64,000 nucleotides of DNA, from positions 868,001-932,000 of the forward strand of contig NZ_AP025183.1 in NCBI RefSeq assembly GCF_020885975.1. The letters run 5' to 3'. A program made the position numbers and the translations under genes. Numbering within the stretch: the stretch's first letter is position 1; every line of letters begins with the position of its first letter. The DNA is from Flavobacterium ammonificans (GTDB lineage: Bacteria; Bacteroidota; Bacteroidia; Flavobacteriales; Flavobacteriaceae). The notes beneath the pieces are model-generated. The model ran no database searches. It saw only the letters and a list, made by a program, of their open reading frames with translations, and was not told where the DNA came from. Positions 53,838 to 62,628 of this stretch are shown in pieces.

Positions 53838-55001
53838 ATGAGCGGAATCTACATCCACATACCCTTTTGCAAACAAGCTTGTCATTACTGCGATTTTCAT
53901 TTTTCGACTTCAATGAAGAAAAAAGAGGAAATGGTTTTAGCTTTGGCCAAGGAACTACAATTGCGTAAGAGTGAGTTTGAAAACGAATCAGTTGCAACCA
54001 TCTATTTTGGAGGAGGTACGCCGAGTAGATTGACCATTGCGGATTTAAAATTGTTGATTGCTACGATTTATGAACAGTATACGGTTGTAGAAAAACCAGA
54101 AATTACTCTCGAAGCCAATCCTGATGACTTGTCAGAATCCTATTTATCCGATCTTAAAACTATTGGAGTTAATCGCTTGTCTATTGGAATTCAGTCTTTT
54201 TTTGAGGAGGATTTGCAATTGATGAACCGCGCACATAATTCGGTAGAAGCTAAAAAGTGTTTGGAAATAGCTACCCGTTATTTTGATAATATTTCATTGG
54301 ATTTAATTTACGGAATTCCTGACCTGAGCCAGAATGGCGAACAGACGAAGCAAATGTCGAACGAAAGATGGCAGCAGAATATTGAAACGGCACTATCTTT
54401 TGGAATACCGCACATTTCCAGTTATGCCTTGACAGTGGAACCTAAAACGGCTTTGAACAAACTGATTCAAACCGGAAAAATAGCTTCACCGAATGATGAA
54501 GTTGCCCAAGAACATTTTATGATTTTGGTCGAAACCCTTGAAAAAAACGGATTTGTTCATTATGAATTGTCCAACTTTGGTAAAGAAAATTATTTTTCTC
54601 AAAACAATTCGGCCTATTGGTTGGGCAAAAAATACATAGGAATTGGCCCTTCAGCACATAGTTATGATGGTATTTCGAGGAGTTGGAATGTTGCAAATAA
54701 CGCCTTGTATCTGAAAGCGCTCCAGAATGATGAATTACCCAATGAAGTCGAAAAATTAACTTTGGAAGATCGGTATAATGAATATATTATGACAGGTTTA
54801 CGAACGATTTGGGGGGTTTCTTTGGTTCGAATTGAGCAGGAATTTGGCATAGATTTTTTAAATTATTTAGAAAAACAATCGCGAAAATTCATTGACGATG
54901 GGTTGCTTTCTATCACTGACGACATTTTGAAGCCAACATTAAAAGGCAAATTTTTAACGGATGGAATAGCAAGTGATTTGTTTTACTTAAATTTGGAATA
55001 A
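53838..55001 (+). CDS. hemW: HemW-type radical SAM haem chaperone
   Basis: This 387-residue radical-SAM protein has the cluster motif CxxxCxxC (C11, C15, C18). It matches HemW, the haem-inserting chaperone, rather than the coproporphyrinogen dehydrogenase HemN, which has a fourth cysteine. The GGGTPS motif near residue 58 and the NPDD segment are family hallmarks. It is separated from ruvC by the four-helix-bundle cassette. Confidence 0.9.
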   Translation: MSGIYIHIPFCKQACHYCDFHFSTSMKKKEEMVLALAKELQLRKSEFENESVATIYFGGGTPSRLTIADLKLLIATIYEQYTVVEKPEITLEANPDDLSESYLSDLKTIGVNRLSIGIQSFFEEDLQLMNRAHNSVEAKKCLEIATRYFDNISLDLIYGIPDLSQNGEQTKQMSNERWQQNIETALSFGIPHISSYALTVEPKTALNKLIQTGKIASPNDEVAQEHFMILVETLEKNGFVHYELSNFGKENYFSQNNSAYWLGKKYIGIGPSAHSYDGISRSWNVANNALYLKALQNDELPNEVEKLTLEDRYNEYIMTGLRTIWGVSLVRIEQEFGIDFLNYLEKQSRKFIDDGLLSITDDILKPTLKGKFLTDGIASDLFYLNLE

Positions 55002-55002
55002 T

Positions 55003-55087
55003 TCTTAACCATTAAGAACACGAAGAAGGCACAAAGAAGCACATAACTTTGTGAACTTAGTGAAAACCTTGCGCCCTTTGCGGTTAA
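55003..55087. repeat. palindromic repeat between hemW and cyclase gene
   Basis: This begins two bases after the hemW stop. The outer TTAACC (55005-55010) and GGTTAA (55082-55087) are complementary. Inside are the perfect hairpins TTCTTAA/TTAAGAA (55003-55019) and CACAAAG/CTTTGTG (55030-55053). The region carries repeated CACAAAG-like words and fits the miniature repeats common in Bacteroidota. There is no ORF. Confidence 0.6.
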
Positions 55088-55093
55088 ATAATT

Positions 55094-55864
55094 ATGATAA
55101 CAAAAATCCATAATTTCGAAATAGATTTATCAAAACCCATTGATATCTCGATTCCTATAACGAATGACGAGCAAAATCCTATTGCTTGGTACCAAAATGC
55201 GCCAGAAATTAATCCTGTCGTTATGGGAGATTGGATTGGGAAAGTATCAGAGGGTAAATCGTCAACCAATTTCAATAACCTGTTTTTTAATCCACATGCC
55301 CACGGAACACATACCGAGTGTTTGGGACATATCACGAAGGAATTCTATAGCATTAATCAATGTTTGAAACAGTTTTTCTTTTGGGCGACACTAATTTCGG
55401 TTCAACCAGAAAAAGTGGGAGAGGATTTAGTCATTTCTAAATCGCAGATTGAGAAGGCGTTGCAATCTGTTCAAAATTCAGAAATTAAATCTGAAGCGAT
55501 TGTAATTCGGACGTTGCCCAATGAGGCTTCTAAAAAATCATTAAAGTATTCGAATACCAATCCGCCTTTTTTATCTGAAGAAGCGGCATTGTTTTTTCGC
55601 GAAAGCGGAATACAACATTTATTAATTGATTTGCCTAGTGTCGATAAAGAGAGAGATGAAGGGAAATTAGTAGCGCACAAGGCGTTTTGGAATGTTACTG
55701 ACGTGAACCATTTGAACGTGGACGCAAGACTAAATTCTACAATAACTGAGATGATTTTTGTTCCCAATGAAGTTCATGACGGAAATTATATGTTGAATTT
55801 ACAAATTGCTTCTTTCGAAAATGATGCGAGTCCCAGTAAGCCTATTTTGTACTCGATACAATAA
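55094..55864 (+). CDS. cyclase-family protein (arylformamidase / KynB-like fold)
   Basis: This 256-residue protein has the zinc motif HAHGTHTE near residues 73-80. In KynB it is HxGTHxD, so the last acid is Glu here. Further His and Asp residues in the middle complete a metal site. Members hydrolyse formylkynurenine or similar amides; the substrate here is unknown. It lies just after the hemW repeat. Confidence 0.78.
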   Translation: MITKIHNFEIDLSKPIDISIPITNDEQNPIAWYQNAPEINPVVMGDWIGKVSEGKSSTNFNNLFFNPHAHGTHTECLGHITKEFYSINQCLKQFFFWATLISVQPEKVGEDLVISKSQIEKALQSVQNSEIKSEAIVIRTLPNEASKKSLKYSNTNPPFLSEEAALFFRESGIQHLLIDLPSVDKERDEGKLVAHKAFWNVTDVNHLNVDARLNSTITEMIFVPNEVHDGNYMLNLQIASFENDASPSKPILYSIQ

Positions 55865-55947
55865 TAGAACAGTTTCAAAGTTATTTTATAAACAACACAA
55901 ATTAGGTAGTATCTTTACTTAAATTAATATTCCCAAACAAAGTTATT

Positions 55948-56598
55948 ATGAATGAGCAGCTTAAAAAGTTTTTAAACGAAGAACAAGATCCTAAAGCCAT
56001 CGAAAAAGTCATGTCAAAATTGAGTGATTTATTGATGAAAAATGAAGAGATTGGTTATATAGCCGTACAGAAAAAACCAGCTATTACCGTTTTGCCAGAT
56101 AGTATCGTAGTGACGAATAAGCGAATCATTATTTGCCAACCAAAGAATTTAGGACTTTCAATGAACTTTACTGATTATTCTTGGGACGAAATCGAAAGTA
56201 CGGTTGTTAAAGAAGGGATTTTGGGTTCTGATTTTTCATTTGTAACCAAAACATCTCTTTCGGTTACAATAGAATATATTCCAAAAGTTCAAGCGAGAAA
56301 AATGTACGCTTTTGCAAAAGAACAAATCGATTTGTTAAAAGGAGTTTCAGGGTCTACTACCAACTTGGCAGTAGAAGAAGTCGATACGGAAGAAGTTACT
56401 TCATTTGCAGAGATTATGCCTACACAATCCACTTCGTTTTCTGAATTCAGCTCTATGGATGCAGATAAACCACTTAACGAATTGTCATCAGACGAGCTTT
56501 TTGAAAAATTGCAGAACTATAAAAAGTTACTCGATAACGGCTTGATTCTCCAAGGGGAATACGATGCCTTGAAAAAGGAAATTCTGAGTTATATGTAA
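55948..56598 (+). CDS. PH-domain protein with C-terminal SHOCT domain
   Basis: This 216-residue protein has a bacterial PH-like domain (residues 40-125, VTNKRIIICQPKNLGL) and a SHOCT domain at its end (FEKLQNYKKLLDNGLILQGEYDALKKEIL). SHOCT domains often aid oligomer or ligand contact. The function is unknown. The gene ends at the edge of a palindromic element. Confidence 0.85.
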   Translation: MNEQLKKFLNEEQDPKAIEKVMSKLSDLLMKNEEIGYIAVQKKPAITVLPDSIVVTNKRIIICQPKNLGLSMNFTDYSWDEIESTVVKEGILGSDFSFVTKTSLSVTIEYIPKVQARKMYAFAKEQIDLLKGVSGSTTNLAVEEVDTEEVTSFAEIMPTQSTSFSEFSSMDADKPLNELSSDELFEKLQNYKKLLDNGLILQGEYDALKKEILSYM

Positions 56599-56600
56599 TG

Positions 56601-56725
56601 ATAAGTATGTCATAAAAGTCTTGTCTAACTGAACTCGTTTCAGTTTCTATAAATAATTTTATGCTATTTTATAGATTCCGAAATAAATTCGGAATGACAA
56701 AACACTTGCTTTTGGACATACTTAT
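56601..56725. repeat. composite palindromic element between convergent genes
   Basis: The outer arms ATAAGTATGTC (56601-56611) and GACATACTTAT (56715-56725) are perfectly complementary over 11 bases; AAAAG and CTTTT extend the stem after a small internal loop. Inside lie two hairpins (56619-56653 and 56668-56702) that are themselves imperfect inverted copies of each other, 24 of 35 bases matching. T residues follow on the plus side. The 125-base element fills the junction between the PH-SHOCT and DUF423 genes. It could be a miniature transposable element, a terminator, or both. Confidence 0.65.
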
Positions 56726-56728
56726 TTT

Positions 56729-57115
56729 TTATTTTCTTGTTTTTAAAATCGAATATCCGAGTATTCCCCAGGCTACTATAAGCAATAATCCACCTATAGG
56801 AGTGATGAATCCGATAGGTTTAAAATCAATCCCAGTAATCCCAGTCGTGGACAACAGATAAATTGATCCTGAAAAATAAACTATTCCAAATAGATTTAGT
56901 CTGTATATTATTTTTTTAGTTTTCTCCTGAATATCATTTTGTGTTGCCAGAAAAAACAAAAAAAAGGCTTGATACATTTGGTAACGCACTCCCGTTTCAA
57001 AACTAATCAATTGTTCTGGAGTGAGTACTTTTTTTAAAGCATGTGCTCCAAATGCTCCTAAAATAATAGCAATCATTCCAATGCAAGCCGCGGTGATTGA
57101 GATCTTTTTATCCAT
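56729..57115 (-). CDS. DUF423 membrane protein
   Basis: This 128-residue protein has four predicted helices and the DUF423 signature (ITAACIGMIAIILGAFGAHALKK; SFETGVRYQMYQ). Function unknown. It is convergent to the PH-SHOCT gene across the palindromic element. Confidence 0.9.
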   Translation of the reverse strand: MDKKISITAACIGMIAIILGAFGAHALKKVLTPEQLISFETGVRYQMYQAFFLFFLATQNDIQEKTKKIIYRLNLFGIVYFSGSIYLLSTTGITGIDFKPIGFITPIGGLLLIVAWGILGYSILKTRK

Positions 57116-57197
57116 ATCTTTTTTTACAAAAATATTCTAAATGGATTGATTAAAAAACTAAATTTCAAATAAGTTGAGGTATTAATTAGCAATATAA

Positions 57198-57228
57198 TTG
57201 TTATAAATCAAACAAAAACATATATTTG
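57198..57228 (+). promoter_or_regulatory. promoter of saccharopine reductase homologue
   Basis: TTG at 57198-57200, a 20-base spacer and TATATTTG at 57221-57228 match the Bacteroidota consensus. The start codon is 17 bases downstream. Confidence 0.7.
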
Positions 57229-57245
57229 TGTTATAATATATACAA

Positions 57246-58616
57246 ATGAGAACAGTTTTAATTTTTGGCGCAGGTAGATCTGCTTCTTCATTGATTCAAT
57301 ACCTTTTAGCAAAATCAGCAGAAGAACAATTGCATTTAGTGATTGCTGATTTATCTATGGAGTTGGCTCAAAAGAAAACGAATAATCATCCTAATGCAAC
57401 TCCAATTGCTTTGGATATTTTAAATGAATTGGAACGGCAAAAGGCAATTCAACAGGCTGATATTGTGATTTCGATGTTGCCTGCGCATTTGCATATTGAG
57501 ATTGCAAAAGATTGTATTTTGTACAAAAAAAATATGGTTACAGCCTCGTACATCAGTGACGAAATGCAAGCATTGGACACTGTAGTAAAGGAAAATGGAT
57601 TACTATTCATGAATGAAGTAGGATTAGATCCAGGGATTGACCATATGAGTGCGATGAAAGTGATTGACGAAATCAAGGAGAAAGGTGGGAAGATGTTGTT
57701 GTTTGAATCCTTTTGTGGTGGTCTTGTAGCGCCAGAAAACGATACTAATTTATGGAATTATAAATTCACTTGGGCACCCCGGAATGTGGTGCTTGCAGGT
57801 CAAGGTGGTGCGGCTAAATTTATTCAGGAAGGAACTTATAAGTACATTCCATATTGTAATGTGTTTCGCAGAACAGAGTTTTTAGAGGTAGAAGGATTCG
57901 GAAGATTTGAAGCCTATTCGAATAGAGATTCGTTAAAATATAGAACTGTATACGGATTAGAAGATGTGTTAACTTTGTATCGAGGGACAATTCGTAGAGT
58001 TGGATTTTCAAAAGCTTGGAATATGTTTGTTCAATTAGGAATGACAGACGACTCTTATACTATGGATGGATCAGAAACGATGTCTTACCGTCAGTTTACC
58101 AATTCATTTTTACCGTATCACCCAACAGATTCAGTAGAGATTAAAACGCGTTTGATTCTTAAAATTGACCAAGATGATATCATGTGGGATAAATTGGTGG
58201 AGTTAGATCTATTCAATCCCAATAAAATTGTCGGATTAAAAGAAGCTACCCCAGCTCAAATACTACAAAAAATCCTTTCGGACAGTTGGACACTACAAGA
58301 GCAGGATAAAGATATGATTGTGATGTATCACAAATTTGGGTTTGAATTAAATGGAATTAAATCTCAAATTGATTCAAAAATGGTGAGCATAGGCGAAAAT
58401 CAAACGTATACCGCCATGTCAAAAACAGTCGGTTTGCCAGTAGCTATGACTACTCTGTTAATTTTAAACGGCAAGATTAATAGTAAAGGAGTGCAGCTCC
58501 CAATAATGAAAGAAGTATACCAACCCATTCTAAAAGAACTAGAGGAATATGGTATTGTATTTAAAGAAGACAATGTTCCTTATTTAGGATATAATATAGA
58601 TCAAGAATCTGTATAA
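57246..58616 (+). CDS. saccharopine dehydrogenase-like protein (saccharopine reductase)
   Basis: This 456-residue protein has a Rossmann fold (LIFGAGRSASSL, residues 5-16) and a saccharopine dehydrogenase C-terminal domain. It is closest to Lys9-type saccharopine reductases. In lysine degradation these split saccharopine to glutamate and aminoadipate semialdehyde; in some organisms they run the reverse. The NEVGLDPGIDHM segment is typical. Bacteria use the DAP route for lysine synthesis (asd is present here), so a catabolic role is more likely. Confidence 0.87.
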   Translation: MRTVLIFGAGRSASSLIQYLLAKSAEEQLHLVIADLSMELAQKKTNNHPNATPIALDILNELERQKAIQQADIVISMLPAHLHIEIAKDCILYKKNMVTASYISDEMQALDTVVKENGLLFMNEVGLDPGIDHMSAMKVIDEIKEKGGKMLLFESFCGGLVAPENDTNLWNYKFTWAPRNVVLAGQGGAAKFIQEGTYKYIPYCNVFRRTEFLEVEGFGRFEAYSNRDSLKYRTVYGLEDVLTLYRGTIRRVGFSKAWNMFVQLGMTDDSYTMDGSETMSYRQFTNSFLPYHPTDSVEIKTRLILKIDQDDIMWDKLVELDLFNPNKIVGLKEATPAQILQKILSDSWTLQEQDKDMIVMYHKFGFELNGIKSQIDSKMVSIGENQTYTAMSKTVGLPVAMTTLLILNGKINSKGVQLPIMKEVYQPILKELEEYGIVFKEDNVPYLGYNIDQESV

Positions 58617-58629
58617 TATTATTTAAAAA

Positions 58630-58656
58630 AACCGCTTCGTTTAACTTGAAGCGGTT
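58630..58656 (-). terminator. terminator of the M20 dipeptidase gene
   Basis: AACCGCTTC/GAAGCGGTT closes a 9-base loop. Seven Ts follow on the minus strand, 5 bases past the dipeptidase stop. Confidence 0.85.
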
Positions 58657-58661
58657 ATGTT

Positions 58662-60050
58662 TTATTTACTCATTTCAACAAAGTATTTATAGAATAATGG
58701 AATAGTCTCGATTCCTTTTAAGTAGTTGAAAATTCCAAAGTGTTCATTTGGCGAGTGAATGGCATCGCTGTCCAATCCAAATCCCATTAAGATGGTTTTG
58801 CTTTTCAATTCTTTTTCGAATAAGGCTACAATTGGAATACTTCCGCCAGAACGAACTGGAATAGCTGGAACGCCAAAAGTTTCGGTGTAGGCTTTATTTG
58901 CAGCGCGATAACCAATGCTGTCAATTGGAGTGACGTAGCCTTGTCCGCCATGGTGAGGTTTAACTTTTACTGTTACTCCTGCTGGAGCAATACTCAAGAA
59001 ATGTTGGGTAAACAATTTTGTGATTTCCTCCCAATCTTGATTTGGAACTAAACGCATTGAAATTTTGGCGAAAGCCTTACTTGCAATAACGGTTTTGGCA
59101 CCCTCGCCAGTGTAACCACCCCAAATTCCGTTCACGTCTAGTGTAGGGCGAATCGAGTTTCTTTCGTTAGTTACATAGCCTGTTTCACCATAAACAGCAT
59201 CAATGTCTAAGGCTTTTTTGTAGTTCTCTAAACTAAAAGGCGCTTTGGCCATTTCAGCTCTTTCGGCAGCAGATAGTTCTTCTACTTTATCATAAAATCC
59301 AGGAATGGTAATATGATTGTTTTCGTCATGTAATGAAGCAATCATTTTGCTCAATACATTAATTGGATTAGCTACAGCGCCACCATACAGTCCAGAATGT
59401 AAATCCCTGTTAGGTCCTGTAACTTCCACTTCTACATAACTCAAACCACGAAGTCCTGTCGTAATAGAGGGTTGTTGGTTGGAAATCATTCCAGTATCCG
59501 AAATTAAAATCACATCATTTTTTAGTTTTTCCTGGTTGCGTTCTACAAACCAACTCAAACTTTTGGACCCAATTTCTTCTTCGCCTTCAATCATGAATTT
59601 TACATTACAAGGCAAACAATTGTTGTTAATCATGTATTCGAATGCTTTAACATGCATGTACATTTGTCCTTTGTCATCGCATGCACCACGAGCGAAAATA
59701 GCTCCCTCTGGATGAATTTCGGTAGTTTTGATTACAGGTTCAAATGGAGGAGAAGTCCATAATTCCATTGGATCTGGTGGTTGTACATCATAATGTCCAT
59801 ACACCAATACGGTCGGTAAATTTGGATCGATTATTTTTTCGCCATAGACAATTGGATAGCCGGGAGTATCGCAAATTTCGACTAGATCACAACCTGCCTT
59901 TTCTAAACTTGCTTTTACGGCATCGGCGGTATCGAATACATCTTGAGAGTAAGCAGTATCAGCACTGACAGATGGTATTTTTAATAATTCAATTAATTCA
60001 TTAATGAAACGTTCTTTATTTTCCTGAACGTAAGAAGTTATATTTTCCAT
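58662..60050 (-). CDS. M20-family dipeptidase
   Basis: This 462-residue zinc dipeptidase cuts small peptides. The motifs YGHYDVQPP (H86, D88), GACDDKGQ and EGEEEIGS hold the co-catalytic zinc ligands and catalytic Glu. No signal peptide is seen, so it acts in the cytoplasm. It stands alone with its own terminator. Confidence 0.93.
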   Translation of the reverse strand: MENITSYVQENKERFINELIELLKIPSVSADTAYSQDVFDTADAVKASLEKAGCDLVEICDTPGYPIVYGEKIIDPNLPTVLVYGHYDVQPPDPMELWTSPPFEPVIKTTEIHPEGAIFARGACDDKGQMYMHVKAFEYMINNNCLPCNVKFMIEGEEEIGSKSLSWFVERNQEKLKNDVILISDTGMISNQQPSITTGLRGLSYVEVEVTGPNRDLHSGLYGGAVANPINVLSKMIASLHDENNHITIPGFYDKVEELSAAERAEMAKAPFSLENYKKALDIDAVYGETGYVTNERNSIRPTLDVNGIWGGYTGEGAKTVIASKAFAKISMRLVPNQDWEEITKLFTQHFLSIAPAGVTVKVKPHHGGQGYVTPIDSIGYRAANKAYTETFGVPAIPVRSGGSIPIVALFEKELKSKTILMGFGLDSDAIHSPNEHFGIFNYLKGIETIPLFYKYFVEMSK

Positions 60051-60116
60051 AATTAGGTTTCAAATTATAGAATCAAAAATACGAAAAAGGACTGAAATAT
60101 TTTTTGTTTAATTTAC

Positions 60117-60146
60117 TTTGAAAATTAGAACTTATGTGTATATTTG
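60117..60146 (+). promoter_or_regulatory. promoter of tRNA-Leu
   Basis: TTTG at 60117-60120, an 18-base spacer and TATATTTG at 60139-60146 match the full consensus, 13 bases before the tRNA. Confidence 0.8.
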
Positions 60147-60159
60147 CACCCACAATTAC

Positions 60160-60241
60160 GCGGATATGGTGAAATTGGTAGACATGCCAGACTTAGGATC
60201 TGGTGCCGCAAGGCGTGTAGGTTCGAGTCCTATTATCCGCA
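60160..60241 (+). tRNA. tRNA-Leu (TAG)
   Basis: This 82-base class II tRNA has acceptor stem GCGGATA/TATCCGC, anticodon loop CTTAGGA (anticodon TAG) and a variable arm TGCCGCAAGGCG. CCA is not encoded. Confidence 0.96.
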
Positions 60242-60242
60242 C

Positions 60243-60283
60243 AAAAAACCTTAAAAGTGATTAACATTTTTAAGGTTTTTTTT
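60243..60283 (+). terminator. terminator after tRNA-Leu
   Basis: AAAAAACCTTAAAA and TTTTAAGGTTTTTT form a stem with a T-run after it. Confidence 0.85.
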
Positions 60284-60333
60284 ATTTTATATACTATCTT
60301 TCCCTTAAATTTACTTTTTTAAAAACCCATCAC

Positions 60334-62475
60334 ATGATACAAAAAACTTTATTTGTTTGCTTGGCTATCGGGAGTATGCTAACTACAAATGCACAAGAAA
60401 TGACTACTATGAATCCATTTTTTCAGTCGTACAACACCCCATTTAACGTTCCTCCTTTTGAGCAAATTAAAAACGAACATTTTAAACCTGCTATTTTAGA
60501 AGGAATTAAAAGAAATGCTGCCGAGATTGATGCGATTGCAAACAATACAGCCGCACCTACTTTTGAGAACACCATTTTAGCCATGGAAAATGCGGGAGAA
60601 TTACTGTCTAATGTAAATACGGTTTTCTCTAATTTGAATTCGGCTCACACCAATAAAGAAATTCAAACCATTGCTAAAGAAGTTTCGCCTAATTTATCAG
60701 CGCACCGCGATAACATTTATTTGAATGAAAAATTATTTGCAAGAGTTAAAGCACTTTGGGACAAAAAAGAAACCTTAGGATTGAACTTGGAACAAGCTAA
60801 AATTTTAGAGAATGCATACAAAGACTTTGTTCGTTCAGGTGCTAATTTGTCTTCTTCAGAGAAAGAAACGCTTCGAAAAATTAACGGCGATTTATCGTTA
60901 TTGAGTTTGAAATACGGTCAAAATATTTTGGCAGAGACCAATAAATACCAATTAGTAATTACCGATAAAAAGGATTTAGTAGGACTTCCTCAAAGTGTCA
61001 TTGATGCTGCTGCTGCAGATGCAAAAGCAAAAGGAAAAGCCGGAAGCTGGGTGTTTACTCTAGCCAATTCAAGCGTGATGCCTTTCTTGCAATACAGTGC
61101 TAACAGAAAATTGCGTCAAGAGATTTGGAACGCCTATCAAACTCGTGCCAATCACGATGATGAAATGGATAATAAAGCCAATGCTATTCAGTTAGCCAAT
61201 CTTCGTGGACAAAAAGCCCGTTTGTTAGGCTATGCTTCACATTCTAATTACGTTTTGGAAGAATCGATGGCTAAAACACCAGAAAATGTCAATAAATTAT
61301 TGAATGATTTGTGGAAACCTGCTTTAGAAAAAGCGAAGGTGGAAGCTGCCGACATTCAAAAAATGATGGCTAAAGACGGAATCAAAGAAGCAGTACAACC
61401 ATACGATTGGAGGTATTATACCGAAAAAATCAGAAAAGAACGATTCGATTTAGACGAGCAAGAATTGAGTCCCTATTTTAGTTTGGAGAATGTAAGAAAT
61501 GGTGCTTTCCAAGTAGCTCAAAAATTATACGGATTGCAATTTAAAGAATTAAAAGACATTCCAAAGTACCACGAAGCAGTAACTGCTTTTGAAGTTCTTG
61601 AAGCTGACGGAACACATGTTGGTGTACTTTATACTGATTTCCACCCACGCGAATCGAAAAGAGGTGGAGCTTGGATGACGTCATATAGAGCGCAAAAAAC
61701 CGAGAATGGAGTACGTAAAGCACCGGTAATTTCTATCGTATGTAATTTTACTAAACCAACAGAAACAAAACCTGCGTTGTTAACTTTTGACGAGGTAAGT
61801 ACGCTTTTTCATGAGTTTGGACATGCGCTACACGGATTGTTGTCTAATGTAACTTACAAAAGTTTAGCAGGAACAAGTGTGCCAAGAGATTTTGTGGAAT
61901 TGCCTTCGCAAATTATGGAAAACTGGGCTGCAGAAGATGAAGTGTTGAAAATGTTTGCTAAACATTATCAAACGGGAGCAGTCATTCCTGATGCTTTAAT
62001 TGCGAAATTGAAAAAAGCAGGTACGTTTGATCAAGGTTTTGGCACTACTGAATATTTAGCAGCGTCTTTATTGGATTTAGCATACCATTCACAAACTAAA
62101 GATATTACTATTGATGCGAATACTTTCGAGAAACAAGCGATGAACAAAATTGGCTTGATTGAATCGATTATTCCAAGATACAGAAGTACCTATTTCAGTC
62201 ATATTTTCTCAGGCGGATATTCTTCAGGATATTATAGTTATATCTGGTCTGGAGTATTAGATACAGATGCGTTTGAAGCGTTTAAAATCACTTCACTTTT
62301 CAATCCAGAAAAAGCGAAGTCTTTCCGTAGAAATGTTTTGGAAAAAGGAGGTACAGAAGACCCAATGGTATTGTACAAACGTTTCCGTGGTGCTGAGCCA
62401 AGTATAGCGCCTTTATTGAGAAAAAGAGGTTTGGATCAGAAAGAGGAAACGCCTGTTAAAAAGATAAAAGGATAA
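60334..62475 (+). CDS. M3-family zinc peptidase, peptidyl-dipeptidase Dcp type, exported
   Basis: This 713-residue metalloprotease removes C-terminal dipeptides. A signal peptide (MIQKTLFVCLAIGSMLTTNAQ) points to the periplasm. The zinc motif HEFGH lies at residues 493-497, and the third ligand and family regions follow (IPRYRSTYFSHIFSGGYSSGYYSY). Its C-terminus ends in a Lys-rich tail. It likely breaks peptides down for uptake. Confidence 0.93.
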   Translation: MIQKTLFVCLAIGSMLTTNAQEMTTMNPFFQSYNTPFNVPPFEQIKNEHFKPAILEGIKRNAAEIDAIANNTAAPTFENTILAMENAGELLSNVNTVFSNLNSAHTNKEIQTIAKEVSPNLSAHRDNIYLNEKLFARVKALWDKKETLGLNLEQAKILENAYKDFVRSGANLSSSEKETLRKINGDLSLLSLKYGQNILAETNKYQLVITDKKDLVGLPQSVIDAAAADAKAKGKAGSWVFTLANSSVMPFLQYSANRKLRQEIWNAYQTRANHDDEMDNKANAIQLANLRGQKARLLGYASHSNYVLEESMAKTPENVNKLLNDLWKPALEKAKVEAADIQKMMAKDGIKEAVQPYDWRYYTEKIRKERFDLDEQELSPYFSLENVRNGAFQVAQKLYGLQFKELKDIPKYHEAVTAFEVLEADGTHVGVLYTDFHPRESKRGGAWMTSYRAQKTENGVRKAPVISIVCNFTKPTETKPALLTFDEVSTLFHEFGHALHGLLSNVTYKSLAGTSVPRDFVELPSQIMENWAAEDEVLKMFAKHYQTGAVIPDALIAKLKKAGTFDQGFGTTEYLAASLLDLAYHSQTKDITIDANTFEKQAMNKIGLIESIIPRYRSTYFSHIFSGGYSSGYYSYIWSGVLDTDAFEAFKITSLFNPEKAKSFRRNVLEKGGTEDPMVLYKRFRGAEPSIAPLLRKRGLDQKEETPVKKIKG

Positions 62476-62575
62476 TAATCAAAACACGAATTGCACAGAT
62501 TGTCACCAATATTTAATAATCCGTGACTAAAAATTTGACTACTCGAGAGTCCGTTTTTTGATAGTATCTAAAAAC

Positions 62576-62608
62576 AAAAAACCTGCAAATTAATTTGCAG
62601 GTTTTTTT
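62576..62608. terminator. bidirectional terminator between dcp and pseudouridine synthase
   Basis: AAAAAACCTGCAAAT and ATTTGCAGGTTTTTT pair with almost no loop. T runs stand on both sides. The core CCTGCAAA/TTTGCAGG is the same as in the terminator at 6665-6698. Confidence 0.88.
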
Positions 62609-62628
62609 ATGAATTTGATTGGAGCAAC

